Origin: Pseudobdellovibrionaceae bacterium
GTDB taxonomy: Bacteria; Bdellovibrionota; Bdellovibrionia; Bdellovibrionales; UBA1609
Assembly: GCA_947444305.1 (NCBI GenBank)
Contig: CANEZP010000020.1
Span: 1 to 64,000 of the forward strand
Direction: 5' to 3'
Length of the DNA stretch: 64,000 nt
Shown here: piece by piece, positions 27,196-36,676 of the stretch
How positions within the stretch are numbered: the first letter of the stretch is position 1
How the letters are laid out: every line of letters starts with the position of its first letter
The notes under the pieces: model-generated
Database searches by the model: none
Told to the model about the DNA's origin: nothing
What the model saw: only the letters and a program-made list of their open reading frames with translations
Made by a program: the position numbers and the translations under genes

Positions 27196-27942
27196 CTAGG
27201 GAGCTTTACGCACTCTGACAACAACTTTCTTTGAGAAGCGGGCGTCGATGACGCGGCCTTTAATGTTGCGTGAGTCGAGGTAGGACAGGACCTTTTGCAC
27301 GCGTGAAACCTTAGGACCAAAGTCCGTATCACCCATTTGCACTTCGGCGTCCGCTCCGCTTAAAAAAACTTTGAAGCCGTCTTTTTTGGTGTGAATAATT
27401 TCGGAAACTTTGTTTTTTGCGATCAAGCCGTCATCGGGAAAGGTCTGCAAAAGTTCGAGCGCTTTCTCGCGCAATTCGGGTTCGTCGTTCAATTCCTCGC
27501 CGCGCAAAATAGGAAGATCGGGCGCGTCCGAAACCGGCAACGCGGGCAACAAGGTTGCGTCGGTCGCAACCGGATACACGCGGCCGTCCCGCGCGAGATA
27601 TGCGAGCATCGGCGTGTGCGGCTCGATCTCAATCCGCAAGCGTGACGGGAATTCGCGGAACACCGCCGCCGTCTTCACGCGCTTGTCTTTGCTCGTCACT
27701 TCGAAAACGGATTTTAGCGGAACTTGCCAGAAGTAGCGGCCTTCGTAGACCTTAAATTGTTGAGTAAGACTCGCGCGAATGCGCTGAAACAATAGATCTT
27801 CGTTGGAACTTTTCGAGAGATCGATTTGCACCGACTGAATGCGCACCCACTGCGAATTGAAAATAAGGGTGCCGCCGGCAATGAGTATACACAAACAAAG
27901 GATGGTGATCGGCCAGCGGAGCCAGCGTAAGAGCTTCAACAT
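27196..27942 (-). CDS. ftsQ: cell division protein FtsQ
   Basis: A 248-residue bitopic protein: a short cytoplasmic start, one transmembrane helix (PITILCLCILIAGGTLIF), then a POTRA-like domain (IQSVQIDLSK; FREFPSRLRIEIEPHTPM) and the FtsQ/DivIB beta domain ending KGRVIDARFSKKVVVRV. It links FtsL/FtsB to the divisome. It is placed just before ftsA. The level of identity is low in this family, but the layout and position are clear. Confidence 0.9.
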   Translation of the reverse strand: MLKLLRWLRWPITILCLCILIAGGTLIFNSQWVRIQSVQIDLSKSSNEDLLFQRIRASLTQQFKVYEGRYFWQVPLKSVFEVTSKDKRVKTAAVFREFPSRLRIEIEPHTPMLAYLARDGRVYPVATDATLLPALPVSDAPDLPILRGEELNDEPELREKALELLQTFPDDGLIAKNKVSEIIHTKKDGFKVFLSGADAEVQMGDTDFGPKVSRVQKVLSYLDSRNIKGRVIDARFSKKVVVRVRKAP

Positions 27943-27954
27943 GCTCCAAGCGTA

Positions 27955-30327
27955 CTAAAATCTCTTCTCCCATTGCAAGACCAGCTTCCCGACTTGCTGG
28001 TGGTCTTCGGTGGGACTCCAGCTCGCGGTCAAGACCCAGCGGCGCGATACGCGTTTACGAACTTCAAGGTGCGCGGCGCGCTCCCAATTGGTACCGACCC
28101 CGGCCGTCAAACCGTCGGCCAACTGAACGGTCGCGGTGTAAACCTTCGTGACCGCGTTGTACGAAAAGCTACGGATGGGCGTCGTCGCGAAAGCCCACAG
28201 ACCGAACAACCCGATCGCGCGGTCGGCCATGGCGGCGTTCACCCCACCGGCGGTGTCGGCGTCGGCCGAAACAAGCTCGCCGCTAACCCGGTCAAACAAC
28301 AACACCGAAATGATGTCGGCGCGCTCGAGGTAAGGTTCACTGTTAAGGTTGATGATCGGTGAACCCGCGGTGCCCGCAATGTCGACGAAAATTTTGTAAG
28401 CCGTCTGATCAATGCGCAAACGGCCGCCGATCGGGAAATCACCGTCTTCGTTTTCGGTCAGCGTCATTTGCAAGCGCTCGAGCATTACTTTGCGGCGCAG
28501 GTAAGTCAGTGTGAACGGCTCAAGGCGCAACGAGCCTGATGACTCACCTTGCTTATTATTATTCACGTCGACGGTGATCGGCGCGTACGGGTCGGCCAAC
28601 TTAGACAACAGTTTTACCGCGCCGGGATTTACCGTCTTAACATCGAAGAAAACCCGCATTTTAAAGGCCGAAGACTTTTTCGGTTCCGCTTGCTTGAAAA
28701 CCAGTCGTGAATCGGTCTTGAGCGAGGGAATCCCGCGGATGGGATCGATCGGCGGCAATTCAATCTTCAGCTCTTTGATCAAGGTCTGCACGATGACGTC
28801 TAGAGATTTAAAATCACGCGTGAGGTTGAGCCGTACCGTCGATTCGATATCGATCTTCTGCGTGGGCGAGTTTAGCGCGACCTTGATGTCGACGGCGGTG
28901 CGGATCAACTTATCGTCGTGATCGACCGAACCCCGCGCGAGCAAAGAAATTTTGCCGTCGAGAATATCCAGCGGCGCGGGAATCATTACGTTACGCGCGT
29001 CTAGGAATTGCCTTAGCCCTTGGAAGCTCTGCACGAGCACGCTTGAGTCTAAACGCGGCTCAAGAATCCATTCCTCGCCTAATTTATTTACCTTCAGGTG
29101 AGCGTTCAGATTGACCGTTAGAAGTTTATTGTCGACGCCCTCGACGGAAAGTTTCGAATCGAGAACCGTAGTGCTGTCGGCCGGCTTGCCTAACAAGTGC
29201 TCAAGCCACGCGCGTCCTTCGTAGGTCACGACCAAGCGCTCGGGGATTTTGCAGCGGCAAGATTTTTCGAGCGGCGGCCGCATATCTTTATCGACGAAGA
29301 ATAAGTCGGCCGGAAACCAAACCTTGAAAGCCGCGGGACGTTCGCTCCATGCGTAACCGTTATCGAAAGGCACGCGCAGCTCAGCCTCGAGCTTCTCGAT
29401 CTTCACCATCGGTCCGGGTATGTTGATCACGGGGGATTGAAGTTTAAGAAAAGCTTCGGCCGCCGTCATCGTCACGTTTAACTTCGGATGCGCTTTGATT
29501 TCTTTGCCCGGCTCACCGACCGCGAGATCCGATTCGGTTTCAAACTTCGCGGTCTCGCCTTGGTAAAATCCCGAAGCGGCCGTTTTAATCTTCCAGCCTT
29601 TACCCGCGCCTTCGGCATCAAGCTTTAAAAAAGGCGCGGCAACGTCCAATTTCGTCGTGTCCGCCCAACCCTTCGCCGCAAATTTGTTCACGCCGTCCGC
29701 GAACGTGACTTCGAAATCCGCCAGGGCTTTGTTCTGATCTTTGCCCGGCTTTGTAAGCTTCGCACTGATGATCGATTCCGATTTGCCGTCGCTAGAAAGC
29801 AACGCAAACTTGGGCACTTGAAGATTCATGTTTTCAACCGTCAGCCACTTCGAACCGGTCTTCAGATATTCAAGGTAGGTTTGGAATTGTTCGAAAGGAC
29901 TCTGCGCCGTTTTCGCCGCCGGTTCTTCGGCCGAGCTTCGGAACGAAGCGCTTTCGCCGGTCGCCACTTTTAACTCTCGGAAAGATAGCAAGGGCCCGGG
30001 CTGGAAGAAGCTCAGCGCGAATTTCATCGAAGCTTGCTCGACCGGGAGATGTATTTCCGGGCTGCCTTTATCGACGGTCAACTTTGCCGTCGACCAATCG
30101 ATTTCCCAATTGCGCCAAGTGACTCGCTTGGCGTCGAAATCCATTTGCTCCCATTTTATTTTTAGATCCGCGGGTAAAACATATTTTTCCGCCAGCGCGA
30201 AGGCTTTGCGGGGATTATTAACCGCCCAGAACACCGCGCCGGCGGTCGATAACAACAGTACGGCCACGAGGATTAAAACCGACGCGATCGCTACCTTTAC
30301 CCGCCGTAACCAAACATCTTCCTTCAT
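27955..30327 (-). CDS. tamB: TamB-like translocation and assembly protein
   Basis: A 790-residue protein with an N-terminal signal-anchor (VAIASVLILVAVLLLSTAGAVF), a long repetitive beta-rich body typical of AsmA/TamB bridges, and a C-terminal DUF490-type region (DQTAYKIFVDIAGTAGSPII, then LERADIISVLLF). TamB spans the periplasm and works with TamA in the outer membrane; such proteins are also linked to phospholipid transport. It is shorter than the E. coli protein (about 1,260 aa). Its ATG overlaps the stop of the tamA-like gene (TAATG), so the pair is coupled. Confidence 0.85.
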   Translation of the reverse strand: MKEDVWLRRVKVAIASVLILVAVLLLSTAGAVFWAVNNPRKAFALAEKYVLPADLKIKWEQMDFDAKRVTWRNWEIDWSTAKLTVDKGSPEIHLPVEQASMKFALSFFQPGPLLSFRELKVATGESASFRSSAEEPAAKTAQSPFEQFQTYLEYLKTGSKWLTVENMNLQVPKFALLSSDGKSESIISAKLTKPGKDQNKALADFEVTFADGVNKFAAKGWADTTKLDVAAPFLKLDAEGAGKGWKIKTAASGFYQGETAKFETESDLAVGEPGKEIKAHPKLNVTMTAAEAFLKLQSPVINIPGPMVKIEKLEAELRVPFDNGYAWSERPAAFKVWFPADLFFVDKDMRPPLEKSCRCKIPERLVVTYEGRAWLEHLLGKPADSTTVLDSKLSVEGVDNKLLTVNLNAHLKVNKLGEEWILEPRLDSSVLVQSFQGLRQFLDARNVMIPAPLDILDGKISLLARGSVDHDDKLIRTAVDIKVALNSPTQKIDIESTVRLNLTRDFKSLDVIVQTLIKELKIELPPIDPIRGIPSLKTDSRLVFKQAEPKKSSAFKMRVFFDVKTVNPGAVKLLSKLADPYAPITVDVNNNKQGESSGSLRLEPFTLTYLRRKVMLERLQMTLTENEDGDFPIGGRLRIDQTAYKIFVDIAGTAGSPIINLNSEPYLERADIISVLLFDRVSGELVSADADTAGGVNAAMADRAIGLFGLWAFATTPIRSFSYNAVTKVYTATVQLADGLTAGVGTNWERAAHLEVRKRVSRRWVLTASWSPTEDHQQVGKLVLQWEKRF

Positions 30328-32057
30328 TAAAACTCCTGGCCAAAGCTAAGGAAGAAAACCCACTCTTGCGGATACATGGCGGTGTCCTGGTTTTCGTTAT
30401 AAATCCTTCCGCGCGCGGCCGACCCGCGCAAAGTGCCGAACGGCGAAGGCCAGCGTAACCCGAGACCCCACGAAGTAAAAATAGGATCATCGAGATTGGC
30501 CCGACCATCACCGAGCTTGGCGATGTCGTAGAGCACAAAGGGCTCGAGATGGTACGGCAGCTGTTCAATCAGCCGCATCTCGAAACCGGCGTAGCCCGCG
30601 GTAAGATAACCAAAATCATTGTTATTCAAGATTTTGCGTCCGAAGCCACGGAGGTTGTCGTCGCCCCCGAAAAATACGCGGTAATCACTAGGCAGTTTTT
30701 TTGCGTTCGGATCCCGAAGATCGGTCTTGCTGTTCACACTCGTAAGTTCGAATCGTGTGCCCAGCACCACCAACGGGGGCGAGAAGCCGCCGAGATTGAA
30801 GAGCTGCTTATAATTAAATTGGTATTTATCGACGTTCAAATAAGATCCGAGTTCGGCCCGTTGACCGCTGTAATCCAGGCTGGCCTGCCAGCCCTCGAAC
30901 TGTGTTGATAAACCAGATTCATAGACATGATTCATCGCGAGCAATGAAGCATCGTAAGAAAGGAACAAGACGTCCCTGGGGCCTTTTCCCTTGACGGTAT
31001 TGACGTAGTTCAACGTCGGACCCGCGCGGCCGCGCCAGCGTACGCTCCACTTATCCCAGTTGCGGCCGACGTCGGCGCCCGCCTTGCCCGAGAGTTCTTC
31101 CAAAAAACGTTCGGTCTTGCGGGCCGTTTGAAAACGCGGGCCGAAGTAGCCTCGCTTAGTGAACGGTAGAATATAAAGTTCGGTCCCGAGATTGAAACGT
31201 TGGACCCGCGGCGAAGCGTACAGCGTTGCGGTTAGCGAAGACGCCCGGCCGTCTAACTTTGTATTTTTAAACCAAATATCCAGAAACGGGAATTCTTCGG
31301 TCGAGGCACCCACACCGAACCGGAACAGTCTTGGCCGGCCCACGTCGGCGCGCAAATGCAAATCGACCTGATCGCCCCGGCAAGACGAGGTGAAGTAAGC
31401 GCTTTGGATCAAACCGTCCGATAAAAGCCGGTTGACCGAAAGTTGTGTTTCGCGAACGTCGTACCAATCCCCCGCTTCGAACGCGAGGTATCTTGCGAGC
31501 GTGTCCTCGTCTAAATTGTCGAGCCCCGTACGGCGAATGCCCGCGACCGTCTGCCGAATACCCGGGTTAACCGAAACGTTGACGAGCCCGTCCCAAACTT
31601 GCGCTTTGACGTCAACTTGCGGGCAGGCATAGCCCTTACTCCGCAAGTCGGTATCGGCCCACTGATTGATTTCATCTAATTTTGCCGGCGTGATCGTTTC
31701 GCCGATGACTTTTCGTTTCTTACTACCTTCGAGCAATCCGTCGGCGCCATGAACCTTAAGATCTTTGAAAACGGTACGCGGGCCCGACCACACGTCGAGC
31801 CGGTCGCCGGTACGCTCGAAGCGCGGCGTGAGGTATCCACTCTCCTGCAAGAGAACATTTAACTGATACTGCGCTTGGGGTATCGGCACATCACGCCAGC
31901 CCTCGCCGCCTTTGGGGCTTCCGCAAACGATAACTTGTTCGTTAGAAGAGAGCTCAAGCCGGCCCTCCTTCAACGTAACGTTGTCGCATAATTTAGTTTC
32001 CTTGTGAGCACAGGATAAGAAGAGGAAACAGGGAATAAAAAGGGCGAGCGCGCGCAT
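30327..32057 (-). CDS. tamA: TamA/BamA-family outer-membrane protein, probably lipidated (TamL-like)
   Basis: A 576-residue Omp85-family protein. POTRA-like segments occupy the N-terminal half (VFKDLKVHGADGL; RQTVAGIRRTGLDNLDEDTL) and a 16-strand barrel follows, with the family loop motif DDNLRGFGRK near 470 and a C-terminal FFLSFGQEF. The signal ends LFLSC at Cys16, a relaxed lipobox, so the mature protein may carry a lipid anchor like the Bacteroidetes TamL proteins. The paired tamB gene supports the assignment. GTG 32060 is an alternative start one codon earlier. Confidence 0.85.
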   Translation of the reverse strand: MRALALFIPCFLFLSCAHKETKLCDNVTLKEGRLELSSNEQVIVCGSPKGGEGWRDVPIPQAQYQLNVLLQESGYLTPRFERTGDRLDVWSGPRTVFKDLKVHGADGLLEGSKKRKVIGETITPAKLDEINQWADTDLRSKGYACPQVDVKAQVWDGLVNVSVNPGIRQTVAGIRRTGLDNLDEDTLARYLAFEAGDWYDVRETQLSVNRLLSDGLIQSAYFTSSCRGDQVDLHLRADVGRPRLFRFGVGASTEEFPFLDIWFKNTKLDGRASSLTATLYASPRVQRFNLGTELYILPFTKRGYFGPRFQTARKTERFLEELSGKAGADVGRNWDKWSVRWRGRAGPTLNYVNTVKGKGPRDVLFLSYDASLLAMNHVYESGLSTQFEGWQASLDYSGQRAELGSYLNVDKYQFNYKQLFNLGGFSPPLVVLGTRFELTSVNSKTDLRDPNAKKLPSDYRVFFGGDDNLRGFGRKILNNNDFGYLTAGYAGFEMRLIEQLPYHLEPFVLYDIAKLGDGRANLDDPIFTSWGLGLRWPSPFGTLRGSAARGRIYNENQDTAMYPQEWVFFLSFGQEF

Positions 32058-32098
32058 CACGCATTTGTACGTTTATCAGCGGCGGTCCTCAACCTTTT

Positions 32099-33004
32099 TT
32101 AAATTTCTTTAGACCACCGGCCGAGGTACTTCACCTCAGTTTCGAAGATGACTCCGAACTGCTTTTTCACTTCGGTTTTTACGTGTTCGATGATGTTTTG
32201 CACGTCCGTCGCGGTCGCGCCGCCGACGTTAACGATAAAATTAGCGTGTTTAGGTGAAACCTGCGCGCCACCTACCTTATAGCCTTTCAGACCCGCCTTC
32301 TCGATCAGCGCGCCGGCGTGGTGGCCCGGTGGGTTTTTGAAGGTACTACCGCAACTCGGGAGCTCGAGGGGCTGCCGCGCGAGTCTGTTCTTCGTCGCTT
32401 CACGAACTTTTAGCGGTATCTGCTCGTCGGCTTCGTTGGGCCAACTCACCTGCGCACGCACGATGATACCGGGCTGCCATCCGTCGGTGTGCCGGTAGTG
32501 CCATTGAGCTTCGTCTTTATTCAAGCGCCGCAACGGCAGCTCGGGCTTGGAGAGATCGATAAATTCAAACCAATCGGTGATCTCGGTAAACTCGCGGGGC
32601 GCGACTTTCTCGCCGATGCCGGCGTTCATGACGACGCCGCCGCCGATATCCCCCGGTAGTCCGCAGAGAAAGAGTGCCGGCGCCAGCTTTCGCTTCATGT
32701 AGATCTTGGTTAACTCGGACTTCATCGTTCCCGCGAGTGCCACCACGGTGACACGGTCGCCCTCTTCTTTAACTTCACAGGCGTTGAGTTGCTTCATCGC
32801 GATGACCAATCCTTCAACGCCTAAATCGCTGACGAGAACGTTCGTGCCACCACCGAGGATCGTAACCGGAATTTTTTTAGTTTGCGCGAAGCGGACCGCT
32901 TCGCGAACTTCCTCGATGGATTGTGGCAGGCAGAAGTAATCCGCCGGCCCGCCGATCTTCCACCAAGTCCAATCTTTGAGCGCGACGTTCTCGCGGATTT
33001 CCAT
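32099..33004 (-). CDS. murB: UDP-N-acetylmuramate dehydrogenase
   Basis: Reduces UDP-GlcNAc-enolpyruvate to UDP-MurNAc with FAD and NADPH. The FAD-binding region TILGGGTNVLVSD near residue 50, the glycine-rich GLPGDIGGGVVMNAG near 115 and the catalytic GSTFKNPPG near 215 are present. At 301 aa it is a type II-like (short) MurB. Its ATG overlaps the murC stop (TGATG). Confidence 0.95.
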   Translation of the reverse strand: MEIRENVALKDWTWWKIGGPADYFCLPQSIEEVREAVRFAQTKKIPVTILGGGTNVLVSDLGVEGLVIAMKQLNACEVKEEGDRVTVVALAGTMKSELTKIYMKRKLAPALFLCGLPGDIGGGVVMNAGIGEKVAPREFTEITDWFEFIDLSKPELPLRRLNKDEAQWHYRHTDGWQPGIIVRAQVSWPNEADEQIPLKVREATKNRLARQPLELPSCGSTFKNPPGHHAGALIEKAGLKGYKVGGAQVSPKHANFIVNVGGATATDVQNIIEHVKTEVKKQFGVIFETEVKYLGRWSKEI

Positions 33005-34362
33005 CAGGTGCCCTTGATCATGCTTTCGGTCATCTGTTCACCGAGCTTCGAAATATCACCCGCGCCTAACGTGAGCATGATGTCACCCGGTTTGAGGAAG
33101 TCGCGTACGGCATTCAACTGCGGATCTTCCTGGCGGGAGATAAAGCGGCGGTCTTTATGTACGATTTGTTCAACCAGCAGCGGTCCCGACACGCCGTCGA
33201 CCGGTGCTTCGCCCGCGGCGTAAATGTCGGTCACGAACAAAACATCGGCGTCGGTAAAACATTTTAAGAAATCATCCCAGCAAATTTTCGTGCGTGAGTA
33301 CCGGTGCGGTTGGAAGACCGTCACTAATCTCCGCTCGGGAAAGCGCTCTTTGAAACCGGCAAGCACGGCGCGCACTTCGGTCGGATGATGGCCGTAGTCG
33401 TCGTAGAAGTCTATTCCACGAATGGTGGCTTTGTGTTGAAAGCGGCGGTCAACTCCGCCGAAGCTACCGATGGCTTTCGCGGCCGTTTCGAAGGAGATTC
33501 CGGCCTGCATGCCCGCGAGGATCGCCGCGATGGAGTTAAGCGCGTTATGTTGGCCCGGCATCGAGGGTCGCATCTCGCCGCATTTTTTGCCCTCGAATCT
33601 GACGTCCCAATGCGACTCCCGCTTTTCGATGACGTAATCATTGTGCTCTTGCAAACCGTAAGAGATCCAGCGTTTACCGAAGTTTTTAAACAGCTTCATC
33701 AAGTTCGCGTCGTCACCGCAAACGATCGCGACGCCGTAAAAGGGGATGCGGGTCGCGAAATCTAGAAACGCGTTCTCAAGGTTTTGGAATGTTTTGTAGT
33801 AATCCAGGTGATCGTTATCGATGTTCGTGATGATCACGATTTCGGGGCTCAAGTGCGTGAAGCTGCCGTCGCTTTCGTCCGCCTCGGCGATCAACCAATC
33901 GCCCTTACCTAAAGCCGCGGTCGATTTAATCACGTCCAACCGGCCGCCGACGATGATCGTCGGATCGAGGCCCGCTTGCAAAAAGATCGATGAAGTTAAA
34001 CTCGTCGTGGTGGTTTTACCGTGAGTGCCCGCGACCGCGATACCGCGTTTGAGATTCATGATTTCGGCCAGCGCTTCGGCCCGGCGGATGAGCGGAATCT
34101 TTTTTTTACGCGCGGCTTTGAATTCAACGTTGTCTTCTTTAACGGCGCTAGAATAAACGACCACTTCGCTTTCGCCGAGGTTGGCTTCTTCGTGCCCTCG
34201 ATAAACGGGGATGCCGATTTCTTTCAGACGCACGGTTTGCATATTTTCGCCGGCGTCGCTGCCGGTGACTTGCGCACCTAAATTGTGCAGCAGCTCGGCC
34301 AAGCCGCACATGCCGATACCGCCGACGCCGATGAAGTGAACTTTGGCCCTAGCGAGTCGCAT
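33004..34362 (-). CDS. murC: UDP-N-acetylmuramate-L-alanine ligase
   Basis: Adds the first L-Ala to UDP-MurNAc. Residues 1-20 form the uridine-binding start with FIGVGGIGM, the ATP loop GTHGKTTTTS lies near residue 110, and the ligase signatures DNDHLDYY and DYGHHPTEV follow. 452 aa. The frame is open upstream to 34491, but the ATG at 34362 gives the usual N-terminus and overlaps murG by 14 bases. It ends in TGA, which shows that TGA is used as stop in this genome. Confidence 0.95.
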   Translation of the reverse strand: MRLARAKVHFIGVGGIGMCGLAELLHNLGAQVTGSDAGENMQTVRLKEIGIPVYRGHEEANLGESEVVVYSSAVKEDNVEFKAARKKKIPLIRRAEALAEIMNLKRGIAVAGTHGKTTTTSLTSSIFLQAGLDPTIIVGGRLDVIKSTAALGKGDWLIAEADESDGSFTHLSPEIVIITNIDNDHLDYYKTFQNLENAFLDFATRIPFYGVAIVCGDDANLMKLFKNFGKRWISYGLQEHNDYVIEKRESHWDVRFEGKKCGEMRPSMPGQHNALNSIAAILAGMQAGISFETAAKAIGSFGGVDRRFQHKATIRGIDFYDDYGHHPTEVRAVLAGFKERFPERRLVTVFQPHRYSRTKICWDDFLKCFTDADVLFVTDIYAAGEAPVDGVSGPLLVEQIVHKDRRFISRQEDPQLNAVRDFLKPGDIMLTLGAGDISKLGEQMTESMIKGT

Positions 34363-35440
34363 TTGCTTCGATCCTTTCGACAAACTTTTCGACCAGCGCC
34401 CGCGCGGCGCGCGGATGATGGAAGGTCCGTACCGCCTCGCCCATTTGGCTGAGACGCGCCGGATTCGCTTTGAGATCCAGGATTTGATCACGAAGCCCGG
34501 CCGGTGTCAGATCTTTTTGCACGATCATAATCGCCGCGTTTTTCTTCACTAAAGATTCGGCGTTTTTCTTTTGATGGTCGTCGGCGGCGAAGGGAAACGG
34601 AATAAGGATGGATGGCTTAGCGCAAGCGGCGAGCTCCGACAACGTGCCCGTGCCCGAGCGGCAAATCACCAAATCGGCTTTTTGATATTGGTGGCCCATG
34701 TCATGAAGGTATTCACGCAAATCCACTTTCGAAATCGCGTCGCCGTACAAAGCTTTAATCCGTTCGAAATCGGCCGCGCCGGTTTGGTGAATGAACTCGA
34801 TCTGCGCGAGTTCGGGGCCGCCGGCCTTGATCATTTCGGCCGCGGCGGTGTTCAGACCGCGCGCCCCCTGACTGCCGCCGAAGATCAAGACGCGGAATTT
34901 GCCGTCGCCCGTTTTCGTCATCGGCATTTCTTCGATCTCTTTGCGAACGGGCATTCCCGCCACGTGGACCACGCCCTTGAGCAGCGCACGGGCTTCATCA
35001 AAAACCACCCAGGCTTCGTCGACAAATTTCGAAAGAATTCGGTTCGCCATGCCGGGCATCGCGTTGGGCTCCCAAATGGCGGTGCGGTATTTGAGCATCG
35101 AAGCCATCAATAGTAACGGGCCCGAAGCGTGACCACCGACGCCGAGCACGAAATCGGGTTTTTCTTTACGCAGGAGCATTATGCTTTTGATCATTGCCCA
35201 CGGTAAAAGCAAAACGGTTTTGATTCGCTCGGCTTTACCGACGTTTGAGTTAAGGCGGCCGACCGGCAGATGGTGAACTTTAAATCCCTTAGCGGGAATG
35301 ATTTTATTTTCGAGGCCGTGCGCGGTGCCGACGAATTCAATTTGCACCGCGGGCCGGTAAGTTTGAAAAGCTTCGGCCATGGCGAGGGCGGGATAAATAT
35401 GCCCGCCCGTTCCACCCGCCGCGATCAAAATTTTGGACAT
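34349..35440 (-). CDS. murG: UDP-GlcNAc:undecaprenyl-PP-MurNAc-pentapeptide transferase
   Basis: The membrane-associated glycosyltransferase that makes lipid II from lipid I. It has the N-terminal GGTGGHIYPA loop near 9-18, GVGGHASGP near 100, GGSQGA near 190, and the UDP-binding CRSGTGTLSELAACAKPSI stretch near 265. At 363 aa it is of usual length. It lies between ftsW and murC in standard order. Confidence 0.95.
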   Translation of the reverse strand: MSKILIAAGGTGGHIYPALAMAEAFQTYRPAVQIEFVGTAHGLENKIIPAKGFKVHHLPVGRLNSNVGKAERIKTVLLLPWAMIKSIMLLRKEKPDFVLGVGGHASGPLLLMASMLKYRTAIWEPNAMPGMANRILSKFVDEAWVVFDEARALLKGVVHVAGMPVRKEIEEMPMTKTGDGKFRVLIFGGSQGARGLNTAAAEMIKAGGPELAQIEFIHQTGAADFERIKALYGDAISKVDLREYLHDMGHQYQKADLVICRSGTGTLSELAACAKPSILIPFPFAADDHQKKNAESLVKKNAAIMIVQKDLTPAGLRDQILDLKANPARLSQMGEAVRTFHHPRAARALVEKFVERIEANATR

Positions 35441-35452
35441 CTAAGGTGCTTC

Positions 35453-36565
35453 CTATTCAATCTCTTTTTCTCGAAAGTTGAGTGGAACAATAGACTCACG
35501 CTCGAGATTGAGCAACCATCCAATCAACAGTCCGGTGCAGATCAGCGAACTTCCGCCGTAGCTGAGCAAGGGTAAAGTCAGACCCTTCGTGGGCAATAAT
35601 CCCAGCGCAACGCCGCAATTAATAAATACCGAAATCGAAAGTAAAAGCGAAAAGCTCAAGGCCATCGCTCGCTCACGGTAGCGTTGTAAATGTAGTGCAA
35701 TTTGAAAACCCCGGAACACGATGAAGCCGTAGACCATCATGAGAATAAAAAATCCGATAAAGCCCATCTCCTCGCCGAGTACGGCCAAGGTGAAATCGGT
35801 ATGCGCTTCCGGCAGGAAAAACAATTTGCCTTGGCCCTGCCCAAGTCCGCGCCCGGTTAAGCCACCCGAGTAAAAGCTGAGTAAGCTTTGGATGACCTGA
35901 AAACCTTTTTCGGCGGGATCGGCCCACGGGTTGATGAAGGCTTCCACCCGCATGCGGCGGTACGGCGTCGACATCACCATGTACGCCAGCGTCGGAATCG
36001 CGAGCGCCGCGCCCGTCACGAGCACGCGCCAACGCAGACCGAAGGCCACGAGCAGACTAAACGCGAGCAGTAAAATAATAACGAAACTGCCGAAATCCGG
36101 CTGCGCCAAAAGCAACGCCAACGGCATGAACGCCGCGCCCACCTTCAACAACCAATTGCGGTCGATGTTACCGCGCGCGTAATCGGCGATGAGCGTCGCG
36201 AGCACAAAAGGATAGGTGACCTTTAGCAATTCGCCGGGCTCGAAACGAAAACCCATCGGCAGATTTAGCCAGCGGTAAGCTCCGCCCACTTTCGTTCCGA
36301 GGCCGGGCACGAATGTCCCGATCACCGCGATGATCGCGACGCCCCACAAGGCCCAGCCCAGCCGCATCGCGTTTTTCCAGCTAATGTAAGATGAGCCGAA
36401 AACGACGAACACGAACGCGACCGAAAACAAGAGTTGTTTACGAAAGAAAAAAAGCCCATCGCCGTAAACCTCGGTCGCAAAAATATAGCTGGAGCTATAA
36501 ACTTGCACGAGACCCAAACCCACCAGAAAAAACACCGAGAGAAGAATGCCGCGGTCTAAAATCAT
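35453..36565 (-). CDS. ftsW: lipid II polymerase FtsW (SEDS family)
   Basis: A 370-residue SEDS glycosyltransferase with about ten transmembrane helices that polymerises septal glycan with FtsI. Family segments are PLGFRFEPGELLKVTYPF (with the E residue of the extracellular loop), GGLTGRGLGQGQGKLFFLPEAHTDF (with the catalytic-loop Glu and Asp) and LLSYGGSSL. The frame is open upstream to 36664, but the ATG at 36565 gives the first helix directly. It is the first gene of the second dcw block and diverges from the TPR membrane protein gene. Confidence 0.93.
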   Translation of the reverse strand: MILDRGILLSVFFLVGLGLVQVYSSSYIFATEVYGDGLFFFRKQLLFSVAFVFVVFGSSYISWKNAMRLGWALWGVAIIAVIGTFVPGLGTKVGGAYRWLNLPMGFRFEPGELLKVTYPFVLATLIADYARGNIDRNWLLKVGAAFMPLALLLAQPDFGSFVIILLLAFSLLVAFGLRWRVLVTGAALAIPTLAYMVMSTPYRRMRVEAFINPWADPAEKGFQVIQSLLSFYSGGLTGRGLGQGQGKLFFLPEAHTDFTLAVLGEEMGFIGFFILMMVYGFIVFRGFQIALHLQRYRERAMALSFSLLLSISVFINCGVALGLLPTKGLTLPLLSYGGSSLICTGLLIGWLLNLERESIVPLNFREKEIE

Positions 36566-36676
36566 ATCCCTAAAGCTTAGGATCGTTAGAACGGAAAAGG
36601 TAGCCTCCCCGCGGGGCGCAAGGCTAAAGGCCTGCTGCGCTTTTAGCGTCTGCCAAAAGCGCATAAATGCGCAATC

